From assembly GCF_026891035.1 (NCBI RefSeq), contig NZ_JAPTGG010000014.1:32500-96499 (forward strand): a DNA stretch of 64,000 nucleotides, written 5' to 3'. The position numbers and the translations under genes were made by a program. Below, piece by piece: positions 52,821 to 62,076 of the stretch (positions within the stretch are counted from its first letter, which is position 1; every line of letters begins with the position of its first letter). The DNA is from Dasania phycosphaerae (lineage in GTDB: Bacteria; Pseudomonadota; Gammaproteobacteria; Pseudomonadales; Dasaniaceae). Under the pieces are notes generated by a model that was not told the DNA's origin, made no database searches, and saw only the letters and a program-made list of their open reading frames with translations.

Positions 52821-54455
52821 ATGGAAAAAATGTCAGGTGGCGAAGCAATCGTCCAATCTCTTATAGCTAATGGTGTCGATACGGTATTCGGTATGCCGGG
52901 TGTGCAAGCCTATGACGTTTTTGATTCATTAGGGCGTCACCAGGATAAGGTAAAAACCATATCGGTGCGAAATGAACAAGGTGCAGGCTATATGGCCATG
53001 GGCTATGCCAAATCCTCAGGTCGAGTGGGTACCTACTGCGTAGTGCCCGGTCCAGGGGTACTTAATACTGCCGCCGCATTAAGTTCGGCCTACAGCGCTC
53101 ACGCGCCAGTATTATGCCTTACTGGCCAGATACCATCCGATGGTATTGGCTTAGGGCTAGGGCATTTACATGAGTTGCCAGATCAACTGGCAACATTAAA
53201 ATCTTTAACAAAGTGGTCCGAACGCATTAACCATCCTTCGCAAGCACCAGGCTTAATTGCCGAGGCTTTTGAAAAACTAAGTACTGGCAGAATTCGACCT
53301 GTAGCTCTAGAAACCCCTTGGGATGTAATGGACAGTTCTGCGGCTGTAGATATCAAAGCCGCTACCCCCGGGCCACGTTACCAGTCAGAAGAGGTGGATC
53401 TCGATACGATTGCCGAGGCGGTTGAACTTATTCGCAATGCTAAAAACCCCATGATTGCAGTAGGCTGTGGTGCAATCAATGCAGGGCAAGAAGTATTAGC
53501 TTTAGCGGAACGGTTACAAGCGCCAGTGGTTTCTCACCGCAGCGGCCGAGGCATAGTGGCCGATGATCATATACATGGTTTTAATGGGGTACAAGGCTAT
53601 GAATTGTGGCCACAAACAGACCTATTGATTGGTATAGGCAGTCGCTTAGAGTTGCAATACGATCGTTGGGTAGATATGCCTAAAGGCATCAAAATCATTC
53701 GTATAGACATAGATCCAGCTCAGTTTTTCCATCGTAAACCCGATGTCGGCATAGTCGCCGACTCAGTTATTGCATTGACTGAACTTAACCGCAGCCTGGA
53801 AAATAAAGGCGTTTCTTTTAGTGATAATACAGAGCGTCTACAAGAGGCTAAAGCTGCAGCTAATAAAAAAATCTATGGCATACAGCCACAGGTAGATTAT
53901 TTGCAAGCCATACGCGAAGTGATGCCCAGAGATGGTTTTATTTCTGAGGAGAGTTCACAGGTAGGCTTTAGCTCTATTTTTGGTTTCCCTATTTATGAGC
54001 CACGCACCTTTGTAACCTGTAGCTATTCGGGAAATTTGGGTTATGGTTTTCCCACAGCTCTAGGCGTAAAAGTTGCTAACCCTGATAAAGCGGTAGTAGC
54101 GATAACTGGCGATGGTGGCTTTATGTTTTGCGTTAATGAACTGGCTACTGCGGTTCAATTTAAAATTAACCTCGTGACCTTAGTTTTTAATAATAACTGT
54201 TGGTATAACGTACAGCGTGATCAAACCGCCATATTTGATGGTCGCCAGCATGTTTCTGATTTGGTAAATCCTGATTTTGTAAAAATGGCGGAAAGCTTTG
54301 GCGCAACAGGTTATAGAGTGACTAGCCCAGATGCCTTGAAGAAGGTCTTGCTAAAAGCTTTTGTGGAAGACGGCCCTGTAGTGATTGAAATCCCTTGTGA
54401 TAAAGGCAGTGAGTCTAATCCATGGCCATTATTACTGCCGGGTGCAGATTTATAA
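52821..54455 (+). CDS. Acetolactate synthase-like thiamine-diphosphate enzyme
   Basis: 544 residues, three-domain ThDP enzyme. Catalytic Glu-52 in SVRNEQGAGYMAMGYAKSSGRVG; C-terminal ThDP motif GDGGFMFCVNELATAVQFKINLVTLVFNNNCWYN starting near residue 430. In acetolactate synthase the residue before the Glu is His; here it is Asn (RNEQ). Ends with KGSESNPWPLLLPGADL. It fits unassigned decarboxylases/carboligases of this superfamily. Its place between two RidA genes suggests a 2-oxo acid or 2-imino acid substrate, by inference. Confidence 0.88.
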   Translation: MEKMSGGEAIVQSLIANGVDTVFGMPGVQAYDVFDSLGRHQDKVKTISVRNEQGAGYMAMGYAKSSGRVGTYCVVPGPGVLNTAAALSSAYSAHAPVLCLTGQIPSDGIGLGLGHLHELPDQLATLKSLTKWSERINHPSQAPGLIAEAFEKLSTGRIRPVALETPWDVMDSSAAVDIKAATPGPRYQSEEVDLDTIAEAVELIRNAKNPMIAVGCGAINAGQEVLALAERLQAPVVSHRSGRGIVADDHIHGFNGVQGYELWPQTDLLIGIGSRLELQYDRWVDMPKGIKIIRIDIDPAQFFHRKPDVGIVADSVIALTELNRSLENKGVSFSDNTERLQEAKAAANKKIYGIQPQVDYLQAIREVMPRDGFISEESSQVGFSSIFGFPIYEPRTFVTCSYSGNLGYGFPTALGVKVANPDKAVVAITGDGGFMFCVNELATAVQFKINLVTLVFNNNCWYNVQRDQTAIFDGRQHVSDLVNPDFVKMAESFGATGYRVTSPDALKKVLLKAFVEDGPVVIEIPCDKGSESNPWPLLLPGADL

Positions 54456-54479
54456 GCTAATGCAAATAGGGTAAGCAAC

Positions 54480-54827
54480 ATGGCGATTACACGATTAGAA
54501 AAAAGTGGCCGCATGAGCCAAGTGTCCATACAGGGCAATATGATTTACTTGGCGGGGCAGGTGGGGCAAGGTGATTCTATTACCACGCAAACCTTGGATG
54601 CGCTCAGTGAAGCTGAGCGTTTACTTACCCTAGCGGGTAGTGATAAATCGCACATACTATCGGCAACTATTTGGCTGGCGAACATGGATGATTTCGAGGC
54701 AATGAATGTTATTTGGGATGCTTGGGTAGACCCAGAACACCCACCTAGCCGCGCCTGCGCTGAGGCGAAGCTGGCAACGCCAGAATATTTGGTCGAGTTT
54801 ATTTTTGTAGCCGCCAAAAAGGGCTAG
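54480..54827 (+). CDS. RidA/YjgF family protein (cytoplasmic)
   Basis: 115 residues without signal peptide. Core GNMIYLAGQVGQGDSITTQTLDALSEAERLLTLAGSDKSHILSATIWLANMDDFEAMNVIWDAWV; the Arg is kept in PPSRACAEAKL, but the second Glu of the canonical VEIE motif is replaced (YLVEFIFVAA). It therefore belongs to a divergent RidA branch (Rid2-Rid7-like) whose deaminase activity is not established. 24 bases after the ThDP enzyme. Confidence 0.88.
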   Translation: MAITRLEKSGRMSQVSIQGNMIYLAGQVGQGDSITTQTLDALSEAERLLTLAGSDKSHILSATIWLANMDDFEAMNVIWDAWVDPEHPPSRACAEAKLATPEYLVEFIFVAAKKG

Positions 54828-55243
54828 TCGTTTGCTGCAGCACTTTAAAGCCGCACAAATGCGGGTCGGTTATAACTTGCATAGTTATTAGTGGTGTTAG
54901 CTTTGAGGCCGATTTGTGCCGGTGTAGTCGATAATAATGGCTGCAGCAGCCGTCAGTAAATTGTAGCTTGTAAGTCTGTGGTGCGGCTATAGAGGATTTG
55001 ACTACCGCTTTTTTTCAAACACAGATATCAAATTGCTCGGTGGTGTCAGTCGTTATCAGGCTGCGAATCACGCAGAGCCTACCTTAACCAAGCCAAAAAT
55101 CATGTAAGCGTAAGTTTGTTGTAATGTGTAGATCTAAACTTGGCTATGTAAGCACTGGTTTATCCTTGTTATGGTTTTACTGACTCATACTTTTATTAAT
55201 GTTGTTGAGATTTTAGAAAAATCTTATTAGTGGAGATTAAGCC
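54828..55243. other. Intergenic region before the M20 amidohydrolase gene
   Basis: 416 bases with no credible gene. It contains an inverted repeat GCACAAAT/ATTTGTGC separated by about 50 bases (near 54852 and 54913), a palindrome GGCTGC-A-GCAGCC near 54940 and an AT hairpin AGATTTT/AAAATCT (55208-55224) just before the ribosome site GGAG of the M20 gene. A promoter or leader for a second transcript would be expected here. Confidence 0.35.
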
Positions 55244-56644
55244 GTGAATGCTTCAGTGTCTGAATCCAAGGAACAGGTACACCATATTTTCGATGAGCTG
55301 AGAGCCGATATCGAACATTATTTTACTGAAATCTGGCAGTGTGCAGAGTTGCCGTGTCTGGAGTTTGAGTCAGTACGCATATTGGGTGAGTGGCTGCAAA
55401 AAGAAGGTTTTAGCTTAGAGCGCAATCTCAGTGGGGTGCCCACCGCATTTGCCGCAACGTGGGGGCAGGGTGGTTCTACGGTGGGTTTTTTTGCTGAATA
55501 CGACGCCTTACCAGGGGTGGATAACGCCGCGACGCCTTATAGAAAGCCACTGGGTAGCCGTGCTGGCCATGGCTGTGGCCATAATCATATAGGTGCTGCC
55601 AATATAGGTGCTGCGATAGTCGCTAAGCGCTATTTAGAGCGAAATAATCTACCCGGCTCTATACGGGTAATAGGCTGCCCGGCAGAAGAAATTGTTTGGG
55701 GTAAGGTGGCAGTATTAGAGCGTGGTGGCATAGGCAAGCCTGACGTATTGTTAACCTCTCATGGCGACTACCAAAATGGTGCCATGTCTCGCCCTTGTCA
55801 GTCCGTGTTTAGTGGCGAGGTGCGTTTTTATGGTAACTCGGGTCACGCCGGTATCTCTAGCCAGTGCAGCGCGATGGAAGCTTTGCAAACCGCTATGCAA
55901 ACCATTACCCGGGCGCAGCATGAGCATTTTCCTGATGCCACCATACGTTCAATTATTCGTCGTGGCGGTGATTGCCCTACGGTGGTGCCTAGTGAGGCGG
56001 GGATTTGGTTTTCTACCCGCTCTGATGTGTATAGCCGGGCACAGGATGCTTACAATTTTGTGATGGAGGTGTGTGGCCGCGTTGCGGAAGAAAATAATCT
56101 GGTTTTGAACCGAGAGTATATATCTGCATCCCATGGCTACCTGCCCAATGATAGTTTAGGTGAGTTACTGTACCGCAATATGGAAATTGTAGGCCCGCCA
56201 CAATGGAGTGATGAAGATGTTGCCTGGCAGCAGGAGCTGGTAAAGGCTGTGCGCCCCAATGGCGAATTTTCGCTAGATAGGAGCATTGCTTATTATCAAG
56301 AAGGGGTAGACTACTACGGCCAAGATGATGGCGAAGTCAGTTGGCATATACCGTTGGGCCGGGTCAACTGGGCGGTACCTGAAGAAGTCCCCATACACCA
56401 TTGGTCATATACCGCCTTATCGGGCCATAAGGCCGGGTTTGCAGGGCCGTTAATGGCTTCTGAAACCTTGGCAATGGCAGCAGTAGAGCTATTCCACGAT
56501 AGCAGCCTCATTGATCAGGCCAAGGCGGAATTACAGCAGCGCACAAAAGGTCAGCAGCGTGCACTGCCGAAAGTGGGGGCGTTTGAAGCGCTAGCCCAAA
56601 CCCCTGAATTATTTTGGGACGGCAGTTGGATGGATGAAATGTGA
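55244..56644 (+). CDS. M20 family amidohydrolase (AbgB-like)
   Basis: 466 residues, GTG start with a GGAG site. Di-metal hydrolase of the M20 aminoacylase/AbgB group. Visible: VGFFAEYDALPGVDNAATPYRKP, RAGHGCGHNHIGAANIGAAIV (metal His/Asp region), GCPAEEIVWGKVAVLERGG (Glu pair), then the dimerisation domain FSGEVRFYGNSGHAGISSQCSAMEALQTAM, and IPIHHWSYTALSGHKAG. Family members cleave amide bonds of N-acyl amino acids or p-aminobenzoyl-glutamate. The aromatic insertions (DYYGQDDGEVSWHIPLGRVNW) suggest a non-standard substrate. Its stop overlaps the CobW-type gene start by 4 bases. Confidence 0.88.
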   Translation: MNASVSESKEQVHHIFDELRADIEHYFTEIWQCAELPCLEFESVRILGEWLQKEGFSLERNLSGVPTAFAATWGQGGSTVGFFAEYDALPGVDNAATPYRKPLGSRAGHGCGHNHIGAANIGAAIVAKRYLERNNLPGSIRVIGCPAEEIVWGKVAVLERGGIGKPDVLLTSHGDYQNGAMSRPCQSVFSGEVRFYGNSGHAGISSQCSAMEALQTAMQTITRAQHEHFPDATIRSIIRRGGDCPTVVPSEAGIWFSTRSDVYSRAQDAYNFVMEVCGRVAEENNLVLNREYISASHGYLPNDSLGELLYRNMEIVGPPQWSDEDVAWQQELVKAVRPNGEFSLDRSIAYYQEGVDYYGQDDGEVSWHIPLGRVNWAVPEEVPIHHWSYTALSGHKAGFAGPLMASETLAMAAVELFHDSSLIDQAKAELQQRTKGQQRALPKVGAFEALAQTPELFWDGSWMDEM

Positions 56645-57672
56645 GCAAGAGCTTAAGCGCCATAGCCCAATCAATAGCTCTCTATCGCGATGAGCCTATA
56701 CCGGTTATTTTGCTAACTGGCTTTTTGGGCGCCGGTAAAACCAGCTTTATCAAAAACTACCTCAGCCAGGGCAATGCTCAGGACACTGCGGTGGTTGTGA
56801 ATGAATTTGGTGAGATAGGGCTGGATCATCTTATCTTAGAAACCGTTAGCGACGATATTGTATTAATGCAAAACGGCTGCCTGTGCTGTAGCAGCGCTGA
56901 CGATTTAGAATTGACGCTAATGTCGCTGTACGAGCGTAGAGAGCGGGCAGCGCTGCCGCGCTATTCACGGGTAATTATTGAGACCAGCGGTATCGCCTCG
57001 CCGGAGCCTATACTGGCTCAGCTTAACTCGGATGCGTTGAAGCTTTCGCCCTATCGCTACCAGGGTATGATCACTATAGTGGATGCGCACAACTTTCTAA
57101 GCGCCCACCAAGAGAGCCTAGAAGCTAGAATGCAGTTACTGTATGCCGATAGGGTGCTGATAAATAAAATAGAGGGGGAGGCAGCCACTAATATCAATGA
57201 AATTCAGGCGCTGTTAACGTCGGTTAAAGGCGAGCCCGGCGAGCTGCTTGCCCAGACAGATGATGCTATTGGCCGGTATATAGAGCAGCTGCAGCCCAGC
57301 CTGCAGGCGCAGGCTTTAGCAAGTTCAACAGATCAGCATAGCCACCCAGACCACAGTCACCCCGAGCAGGTTTTTTCCATCTCTTATAAAACTGACAGGC
57401 CCATAGCATTGCAGGCGCTGCTGGATTTTATTGATCAGCGTTTGCTCAAGGTTGACTGTGAAGTACTGCGTATAAAGTTGTTAACCCCCAACCCCAATGG
57501 CAGTGGCCAGTTATTTTTACAAACAGTGAGAGAGCGTTGGTTCCCCCAGCAATTAATTAGCAACGCATCGGATGCTACTGGGTATAGCAGCTTGGTTGTT
57601 ATAGCGAAACAATCGGCCAAAGTACGTATAGAGGCCGAGCTGGCCGACTTTTTTAATATTGCTAGTGAGTAA
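56641..57672 (+). CDS. CobW/YjiA family GTP-dependent metallochaperone
   Basis: 343 residues, GTG start overlapping the previous stop. G3E P-loop GTPase: Walker A TGFLGAGKT (residues 26-34), VVNEFGEIG, metal motif CLCC at residues 80-83, ETSGIASPEP, NKIE guanine motif. A His-rich stretch (QHSHPDHSHPEQ, near residue 230) precedes the CobW C-terminal domain. The family delivers Zn, Co or other metals to client enzymes. Translational coupling to a metal-dependent M20 hydrolase suggests that hydrolase is its client, which is inference. Confidence 0.92.
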   Translation: MSKSLSAIAQSIALYRDEPIPVILLTGFLGAGKTSFIKNYLSQGNAQDTAVVVNEFGEIGLDHLILETVSDDIVLMQNGCLCCSSADDLELTLMSLYERRERAALPRYSRVIIETSGIASPEPILAQLNSDALKLSPYRYQGMITIVDAHNFLSAHQESLEARMQLLYADRVLINKIEGEAATNINEIQALLTSVKGEPGELLAQTDDAIGRYIEQLQPSLQAQALASSTDQHSHPDHSHPEQVFSISYKTDRPIALQALLDFIDQRLLKVDCEVLRIKLLTPNPNGSGQLFLQTVRERWFPQQLISNASDATGYSSLVVIAKQSAKVRIEAELADFFNIASE

Positions 57673-57772
57673 TTGTTTGGGTATTGGCCTATGCTAAAAG
57701 ACACGCAAGCGCTAAAGTTATGTTCTGTGGCCCGAGCGCGGCTGAGTTGATTAAAATTCATAGGGTATAAGT

Positions 57773-58696
57773 ATGCTGGGTAATATTCACGACGTAGACC
57801 TTAAACTACTAAGAATTTTCTATTCTATTTATGAGTGCGGAGGCTTTACTCAGGCGCAGCTAAAGCTGGGTATGAGCCAATCCAATATCAGCGCGAAAAT
57901 GTCGCAGTTGGAGGGGCGCATGGGCGCGCGCTTATGTGAGCGCGGAAAATCAGGCTTTATGCTCACTGCAGATGGTGAGATGGTAATACGTGCCACCGAA
58001 AAATTATTTCATGCTCTAGATGAATTCAAAGAAGAGCTGGCTACAACTGGCACAGAGTTAAAAGGTAAGCTGGATTTAGGCGTAATGGATAATGCCATTA
58101 CCAATCCCCATTCGCATATAGATATGGCGCTGGGTAACTTTTTAGAAAGTGCACCGGCGGTGCGTTTAAATGTTTTTATCGGTGACCCTGTAGATTTAGA
58201 AGTGCAGGTGCTAGATGGCCGCTTAGATCTAGTCATTGGCTTATTTAATAAAAAGCATGAATCACTGGAGTACACCCCGCTGTACTCAACTCGCCATGCC
58301 CTGTTTTGCGGGGACAGGCATAAATTTTTTGGCATGAATGATGACGACATCACTGATGAAGACTTAATTGATGCGAAGTATATAGATCGGGGTTATCTAG
58401 AATCTATTGATGAATTTCAACTAAAAATTGAGCTACTAACCAGCAACTCACATTCCCAATATATAGAGGGCCAAGCCTTACTGGTGCTATCAGGTAAACA
58501 TATTGCAAGCCTGCCTATACACTATGCCCAGCACTGGGTGGACAGCGGCCAGATGCGTATGCTGAAACCCGAACAAACCTTAGTTAAGGCTGATGTTTTG
58601 GCGGTAACAAGAAATAGAAAGTCCCTGCCGGTAGTGGCTGAGCGCTTCTTAGCTGAGCTGGAGTTTTGCCATTCGCCCTCCGACTTTTTGGATTAG
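57773..58696 (+). CDS. LysR family transcriptional regulator
   Basis: 307 residues. Winged helix at residues about 8-70 (LKLLRIFYSIYECGGFTQAQLKLGMSQSNISAKMSQLEGRMGARLCERGKSGFMLTADG), then a periplasmic-binding-protein-like effector domain (GKLDLGVMDN...LDLVIGLFNKKHESLEYTPLYSTRHALFCGDRH). Same strand as the catabolic genes on both sides, so it is the likely regulator of the set and of the transporters that follow. Confidence 0.92.
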   Translation: MLGNIHDVDLKLLRIFYSIYECGGFTQAQLKLGMSQSNISAKMSQLEGRMGARLCERGKSGFMLTADGEMVIRATEKLFHALDEFKEELATTGTELKGKLDLGVMDNAITNPHSHIDMALGNFLESAPAVRLNVFIGDPVDLEVQVLDGRLDLVIGLFNKKHESLEYTPLYSTRHALFCGDRHKFFGMNDDDITDEDLIDAKYIDRGYLESIDEFQLKIELLTSNSHSQYIEGQALLVLSGKHIASLPIHYAQHWVDSGQMRMLKPEQTLVKADVLAVTRNRKSLPVVAERFLAELEFCHSPSDFLD

Positions 58697-58857
58697 TAGT
58701 TACCATTCTACCCTTCAGCTCAGTTAGCTGATCTATATTCAAATATATACATTACTTTTCTGATATTCAGCCAGCCGCTCCTATCACTCATAATAATTGC
58801 TTATTCATGCGCTTAAACCCGCTACCACTAAGCGCAGCCTTATTAAAGAGAGAGTGA

Positions 58858-60051
58858 ATGAGCAGTTTCCTTACTAGTGTGCGTGGTTATATTCCAGCGT
58901 TGCAGGTCACCCTTGCGGGCTTTATCGGCTTTATCCCTCTAATGACTCTGCCGTTAATGGTAGGGGTGTTGGTCGAATACCAGCAGTACTCACAAAAAGT
59001 AGCTGGCACAGTCAGCGCAGCGCAGTTATTTGGCGTGTCTATGGGTATATTATTGTTAAGTCGTTATACCCTGCGCTATGGTTTAAAAAATAATGTATCT
59101 TATGCGGCTTTGTTCGTATTAGTGATAGAGATCATTTCGCTAGTATTTGAATCCTTGGCGGCGTTGTATGTATTTCGTTTTTTATCAGGGCTAGGTGGCG
59201 GTGTAGTGGCCGGTTGTACCTACACTTGGCTGGGCAATAGTCGTGACCCTGATAGAGGATTTGGTTTATTTTTATTGATTCAGTTTTTAGTAGGGGCATT
59301 GTTGTTGTATGTTCTTCCCCTTGGGCTTGAGCGCTTTGGTGCCGATATTATTAAGCTTCCCTTCCTATGTTTTGCGCTATTAGCCATTTTGTTTTCAGCT
59401 GCCTTTAAGGGCGGGGATAATAACAACAGTGAGCTCATTTCGTTTAGAAAGATTTTAACGGCCAAAGGAGCCATACCTGCACTGTTGGCCGTAGGCTTGT
59501 TTGAGTTGGCTATGTCGCTGGTATGGGCACAGGTTGAGAGGCTGGGCAGTTCATGGCAGCTTAGTGCTGCGGCTATTTCGCAGGCTTTAGCACTGGCTAC
59601 TTTAGCTGGCTTGCTGGGTGCGCTATTAGTTGTGTTAGTCGGGGTGAAATTAGGCAGGGCGCTATCGATAGCTATAGGTGTAGGCATTATTGTGATGGTG
59701 CTGTTGTCATTAGTGACGTATTCACCTTCTTTAATCATCTTTATTATTAGTATGGTGTTATTCAATATTGCTTGGTCTTTTACCGTGCCTTATTTGCAAG
59801 GTGTGCAGGCTAGTTTGGGCGCAGGTGCCGGTGTAGTTTGCTTAGGCGCTTTTGTGATTACCGTATCCTTGGCCTTGGGGCCTGCTTTATCTGGTTTTTT
59901 AGTGGCGGCTTATGGTTTCTTAGGTGCTGTTATTGCAGCAGTAATATTGTTAGCGCTGTGTTTGTATGCTGTTCGCTGCGCTATTAAGTCTCAGCGAAAT
60001 CCAGTTGGGTTAAATACCGGCAATGCTGACGTAATAACTGTGCATAAATAA
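58858..60051 (+). CDS. MFS transporter (paralog 1)
   Basis: 397 residues, 12 membrane helices. MFS features: VGVLVEYQQYSQKVAGTVSAAQLFGVSMGILLLSRYTLRYG in the first half and FRFLSGLGGGVVAGCTYTWLGNSRDPDRGFGLFLLIQF in helix 4-5. Substrate unknown. Alignable with the following transporter over the first half, so the pair is a tandem duplication. About 160 bases after the LysR stop. Confidence 0.9.
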   Translation: MSSFLTSVRGYIPALQVTLAGFIGFIPLMTLPLMVGVLVEYQQYSQKVAGTVSAAQLFGVSMGILLLSRYTLRYGLKNNVSYAALFVLVIEIISLVFESLAALYVFRFLSGLGGGVVAGCTYTWLGNSRDPDRGFGLFLLIQFLVGALLLYVLPLGLERFGADIIKLPFLCFALLAILFSAAFKGGDNNNSELISFRKILTAKGAIPALLAVGLFELAMSLVWAQVERLGSSWQLSAAAISQALALATLAGLLGALLVVLVGVKLGRALSIAIGVGIIVMVLLSLVTYSPSLIIFIISMVLFNIAWSFTVPYLQGVQASLGAGAGVVCLGAFVITVSLALGPALSGFLVAAYGFLGAVIAAVILLALCLYAVRCAIKSQRNPVGLNTGNADVITVHK

Positions 60052-60094
60052 ATGAAATGACCTGAAAGCTAGGTTGTATAAGTGAGAGATAAAT

Positions 60095-61279
60095 ATGAAT
60101 GATAAAAAAAGCTCTACCTGGCGCGATCCCAATAGTATGTTCGCCTATTTTGCCTTGGGGTTTATCTCTATGGCGGGTATTTACTATGTCAATATACTAC
60201 CTGTTTTGGTGGGTACTTTAATTGATGGCTTGGGATTTAGTGAAAGTCAGGCCGGATATATTTCTTCGGCTAATGTTTATGGCGCTTCACTGGGGGCAGT
60301 GTTGGCGGTATTGGTTATTAAATCCTGCCCTTGGAAGAAACTTGTCACTTTGGGGTTAGGCGCCTTAGTGGTGATGGATTTCGCTTCGGTTTGGTTATCG
60401 TCTTTTGAATTGCTGGTGGCCAGTCGTTTTATTTCGGGGGTCTTTGGTGGTATGGCTGCAGGCTGTGTAATAGGCGTAATGGCGAGGTTGAGTAATCCTA
60501 CTCGTGCCTACGGCGTTATGTTGATGTGCCATTTTAGCTTAGGTGGTTTGGGTATGTATTTACTGCCTATGTTGGTGCCGTATTTTGGTGCTAAGGGCAT
60601 GTTTTTATCATTGATGACTTTGGGGGCGATGGCTTTAATAATTACCCAATTTTGTGCAGCTTACCCCATACCCGCCAGCCCCCTTGCTAAAGCAACGGAA
60701 GCGGGTAGTACCTCTAGTCGTTATGTTCTAGTCGTGCTGGCATTGATTTCGTTATTTCTTTGCCAGGGCGCAAATATGGAATTTTTTGTGTACCTGCAAA
60801 GGTTAGGGCTGTTTATAGGTTTAGAGATGGACTGGGTTAACCTATCATTAGCCATAGGTTTGTGGGTGGGTATAGCAGGTGCGGTGCTGGCAGCGGCGTT
60901 AAGCACCCGTTTTGGTAGAGCCTGGTTGATTGCAGCGGCGGCCTTGGTGTCGGCTGCAAGTATTATCGGGTTTCTCTACATTGCTAGTGCGCAGTGGTAT
61001 TTGATTTTAAATATTACATTGCAAATAGCTTGGGCATTTTTGTTGTCGTATTTATTTGGTATCTGTGCCGATTTAGATGTTAGCGGCCGGCTAGCAGCTT
61101 CGGGTGGGGTTATGTCAAAGTTAGGTTTGTCTACTGGGCCGTTTGTGGCAGCCTCCATAGTCAATGGCGAAAGTTATGACTTGATCGTTAAAATTGGTTT
61201 TATAGGCATCATACTATGCTTTTTGTGCGCAATTTTACCGGCTATTTATTTGGACAAGCGCAAGCCAATTGTTGCTTGA
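60095..61279 (+). CDS. MFS transporter (paralog 2)
   Basis: 394 residues, 12 membrane helices. Shares SRFISGVFGGMAAGCVIGVMARLSNPTRAYGVMLMCHFSLGGLGMYLLPMLVPYFGAKG with the preceding transporter (SGxxGGxxAGC...DP/NPxRxxG...LLP/YVLP...FGA). It starts 43 bases after paralog 1. The two copies have clearly diverged, so each may carry a different compound or direction. Confidence 0.9.
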   Translation: MNDKKSSTWRDPNSMFAYFALGFISMAGIYYVNILPVLVGTLIDGLGFSESQAGYISSANVYGASLGAVLAVLVIKSCPWKKLVTLGLGALVVMDFASVWLSSFELLVASRFISGVFGGMAAGCVIGVMARLSNPTRAYGVMLMCHFSLGGLGMYLLPMLVPYFGAKGMFLSLMTLGAMALIITQFCAAYPIPASPLAKATEAGSTSSRYVLVVLALISLFLCQGANMEFFVYLQRLGLFIGLEMDWVNLSLAIGLWVGIAGAVLAAALSTRFGRAWLIAAAALVSAASIIGFLYIASAQWYLILNITLQIAWAFLLSYLFGICADLDVSGRLAASGGVMSKLGLSTGPFVAASIVNGESYDLIVKIGFIGIILCFLCAILPAIYLDKRKPIVA

Positions 61280-61318
61280 ATAATTAAGCAAAGGTTATCA
61301 ATTTATCAGTGAGCGCTT

Positions 61319-61975
61319 ATGGCTAAAATTTGTTTATATCACTACCCTGGCGCATGTTCACAGGTGACTATGGTTGCTTTAGAAATCATAGGCCTTGAGT
61401 ACGATGATTGTGTGATAGATATTTTTTCCGGCGCTCAAAAAAGTCCTGAGTATCTAAAGGTAAACCCCAGAGCAAAAGTGCCAGCGTTGTTAGTCAATGA
61501 AGATTTGCTAACAGAAAACAGCGCCATGATTATGTATTTGCATAGCATTTACCCTGGGGCCAAGCTGCTACCTGTGATTAATAGTGAGCTTGAGCGAGCC
61601 CGCATTAATGCCGATTTGCAGTGGTGCTCAGGCACAGTGCATCCGGCGGTACGTATGCTGCGTGCGCCTCAACGTTTTAGCCTGTCCGAGCCTTCAGGGG
61701 TTTACAACAAAGGCGTGGAGTATGTGCGATTAATATTGGCTGAGCTGAATATGCGCTTAGTCGCAAACTCATGGTGGTATGGCGACGTGTACTCTATGGT
61801 GGATGTGTATTTGCACTGGTGTTACGGCATGGCCTTAGAAGCCGGCTTTTCACTGGCTGATTATCCGGCTATTCTCCGCCACGCCGAGCGGGTAAAGCTA
61901 TTGCCGGGCTATCAGCGCGCACTGGCGCGTGAGCAGCAGGCGGCTAGTAAGGCCGGGTTGGAGCTAGTTGATTAG
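61319..61975 (+). CDS. Glutathione S-transferase family protein
   Basis: 218 residues. Thioredoxin-like N-terminal domain with the beta-class start LYHYPGACSQVTMVALEIIGLEYDDC (Cys/Ser in ACS), cis-Pro region NPRAKVPALLVNEDLLTENSAMIMYL, and a C-terminal helical domain. May conjugate or isomerise a reactive aldehyde or ketone intermediate of the pathway, by inference. 39 bases after the second MFS gene. Confidence 0.9.
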   Translation: MAKICLYHYPGACSQVTMVALEIIGLEYDDCVIDIFSGAQKSPEYLKVNPRAKVPALLVNEDLLTENSAMIMYLHSIYPGAKLLPVINSELERARINADLQWCSGTVHPAVRMLRAPQRFSLSEPSGVYNKGVEYVRLILAELNMRLVANSWWYGDVYSMVDVYLHWCYGMALEAGFSLADYPAILRHAERVKLLPGYQRALAREQQAASKAGLELVD

Positions 61976-62076
61976 TACCATAGCTGCCACCACGGGGCTA
62001 GGATTCTCTTTGTTTTTCCTGTTTGTCGATTGTTCAGCTCGCAGTCTGTAGGCGGGGTTAAGGCTGTTATCACTTT

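Noticed and set aside
59280..59765. 161-residue minus-strand frame
   Set aside because: Antisense to the first MFS gene; Asn/Ser/Lys-rich composition typical of complement of hydrophobic codons.
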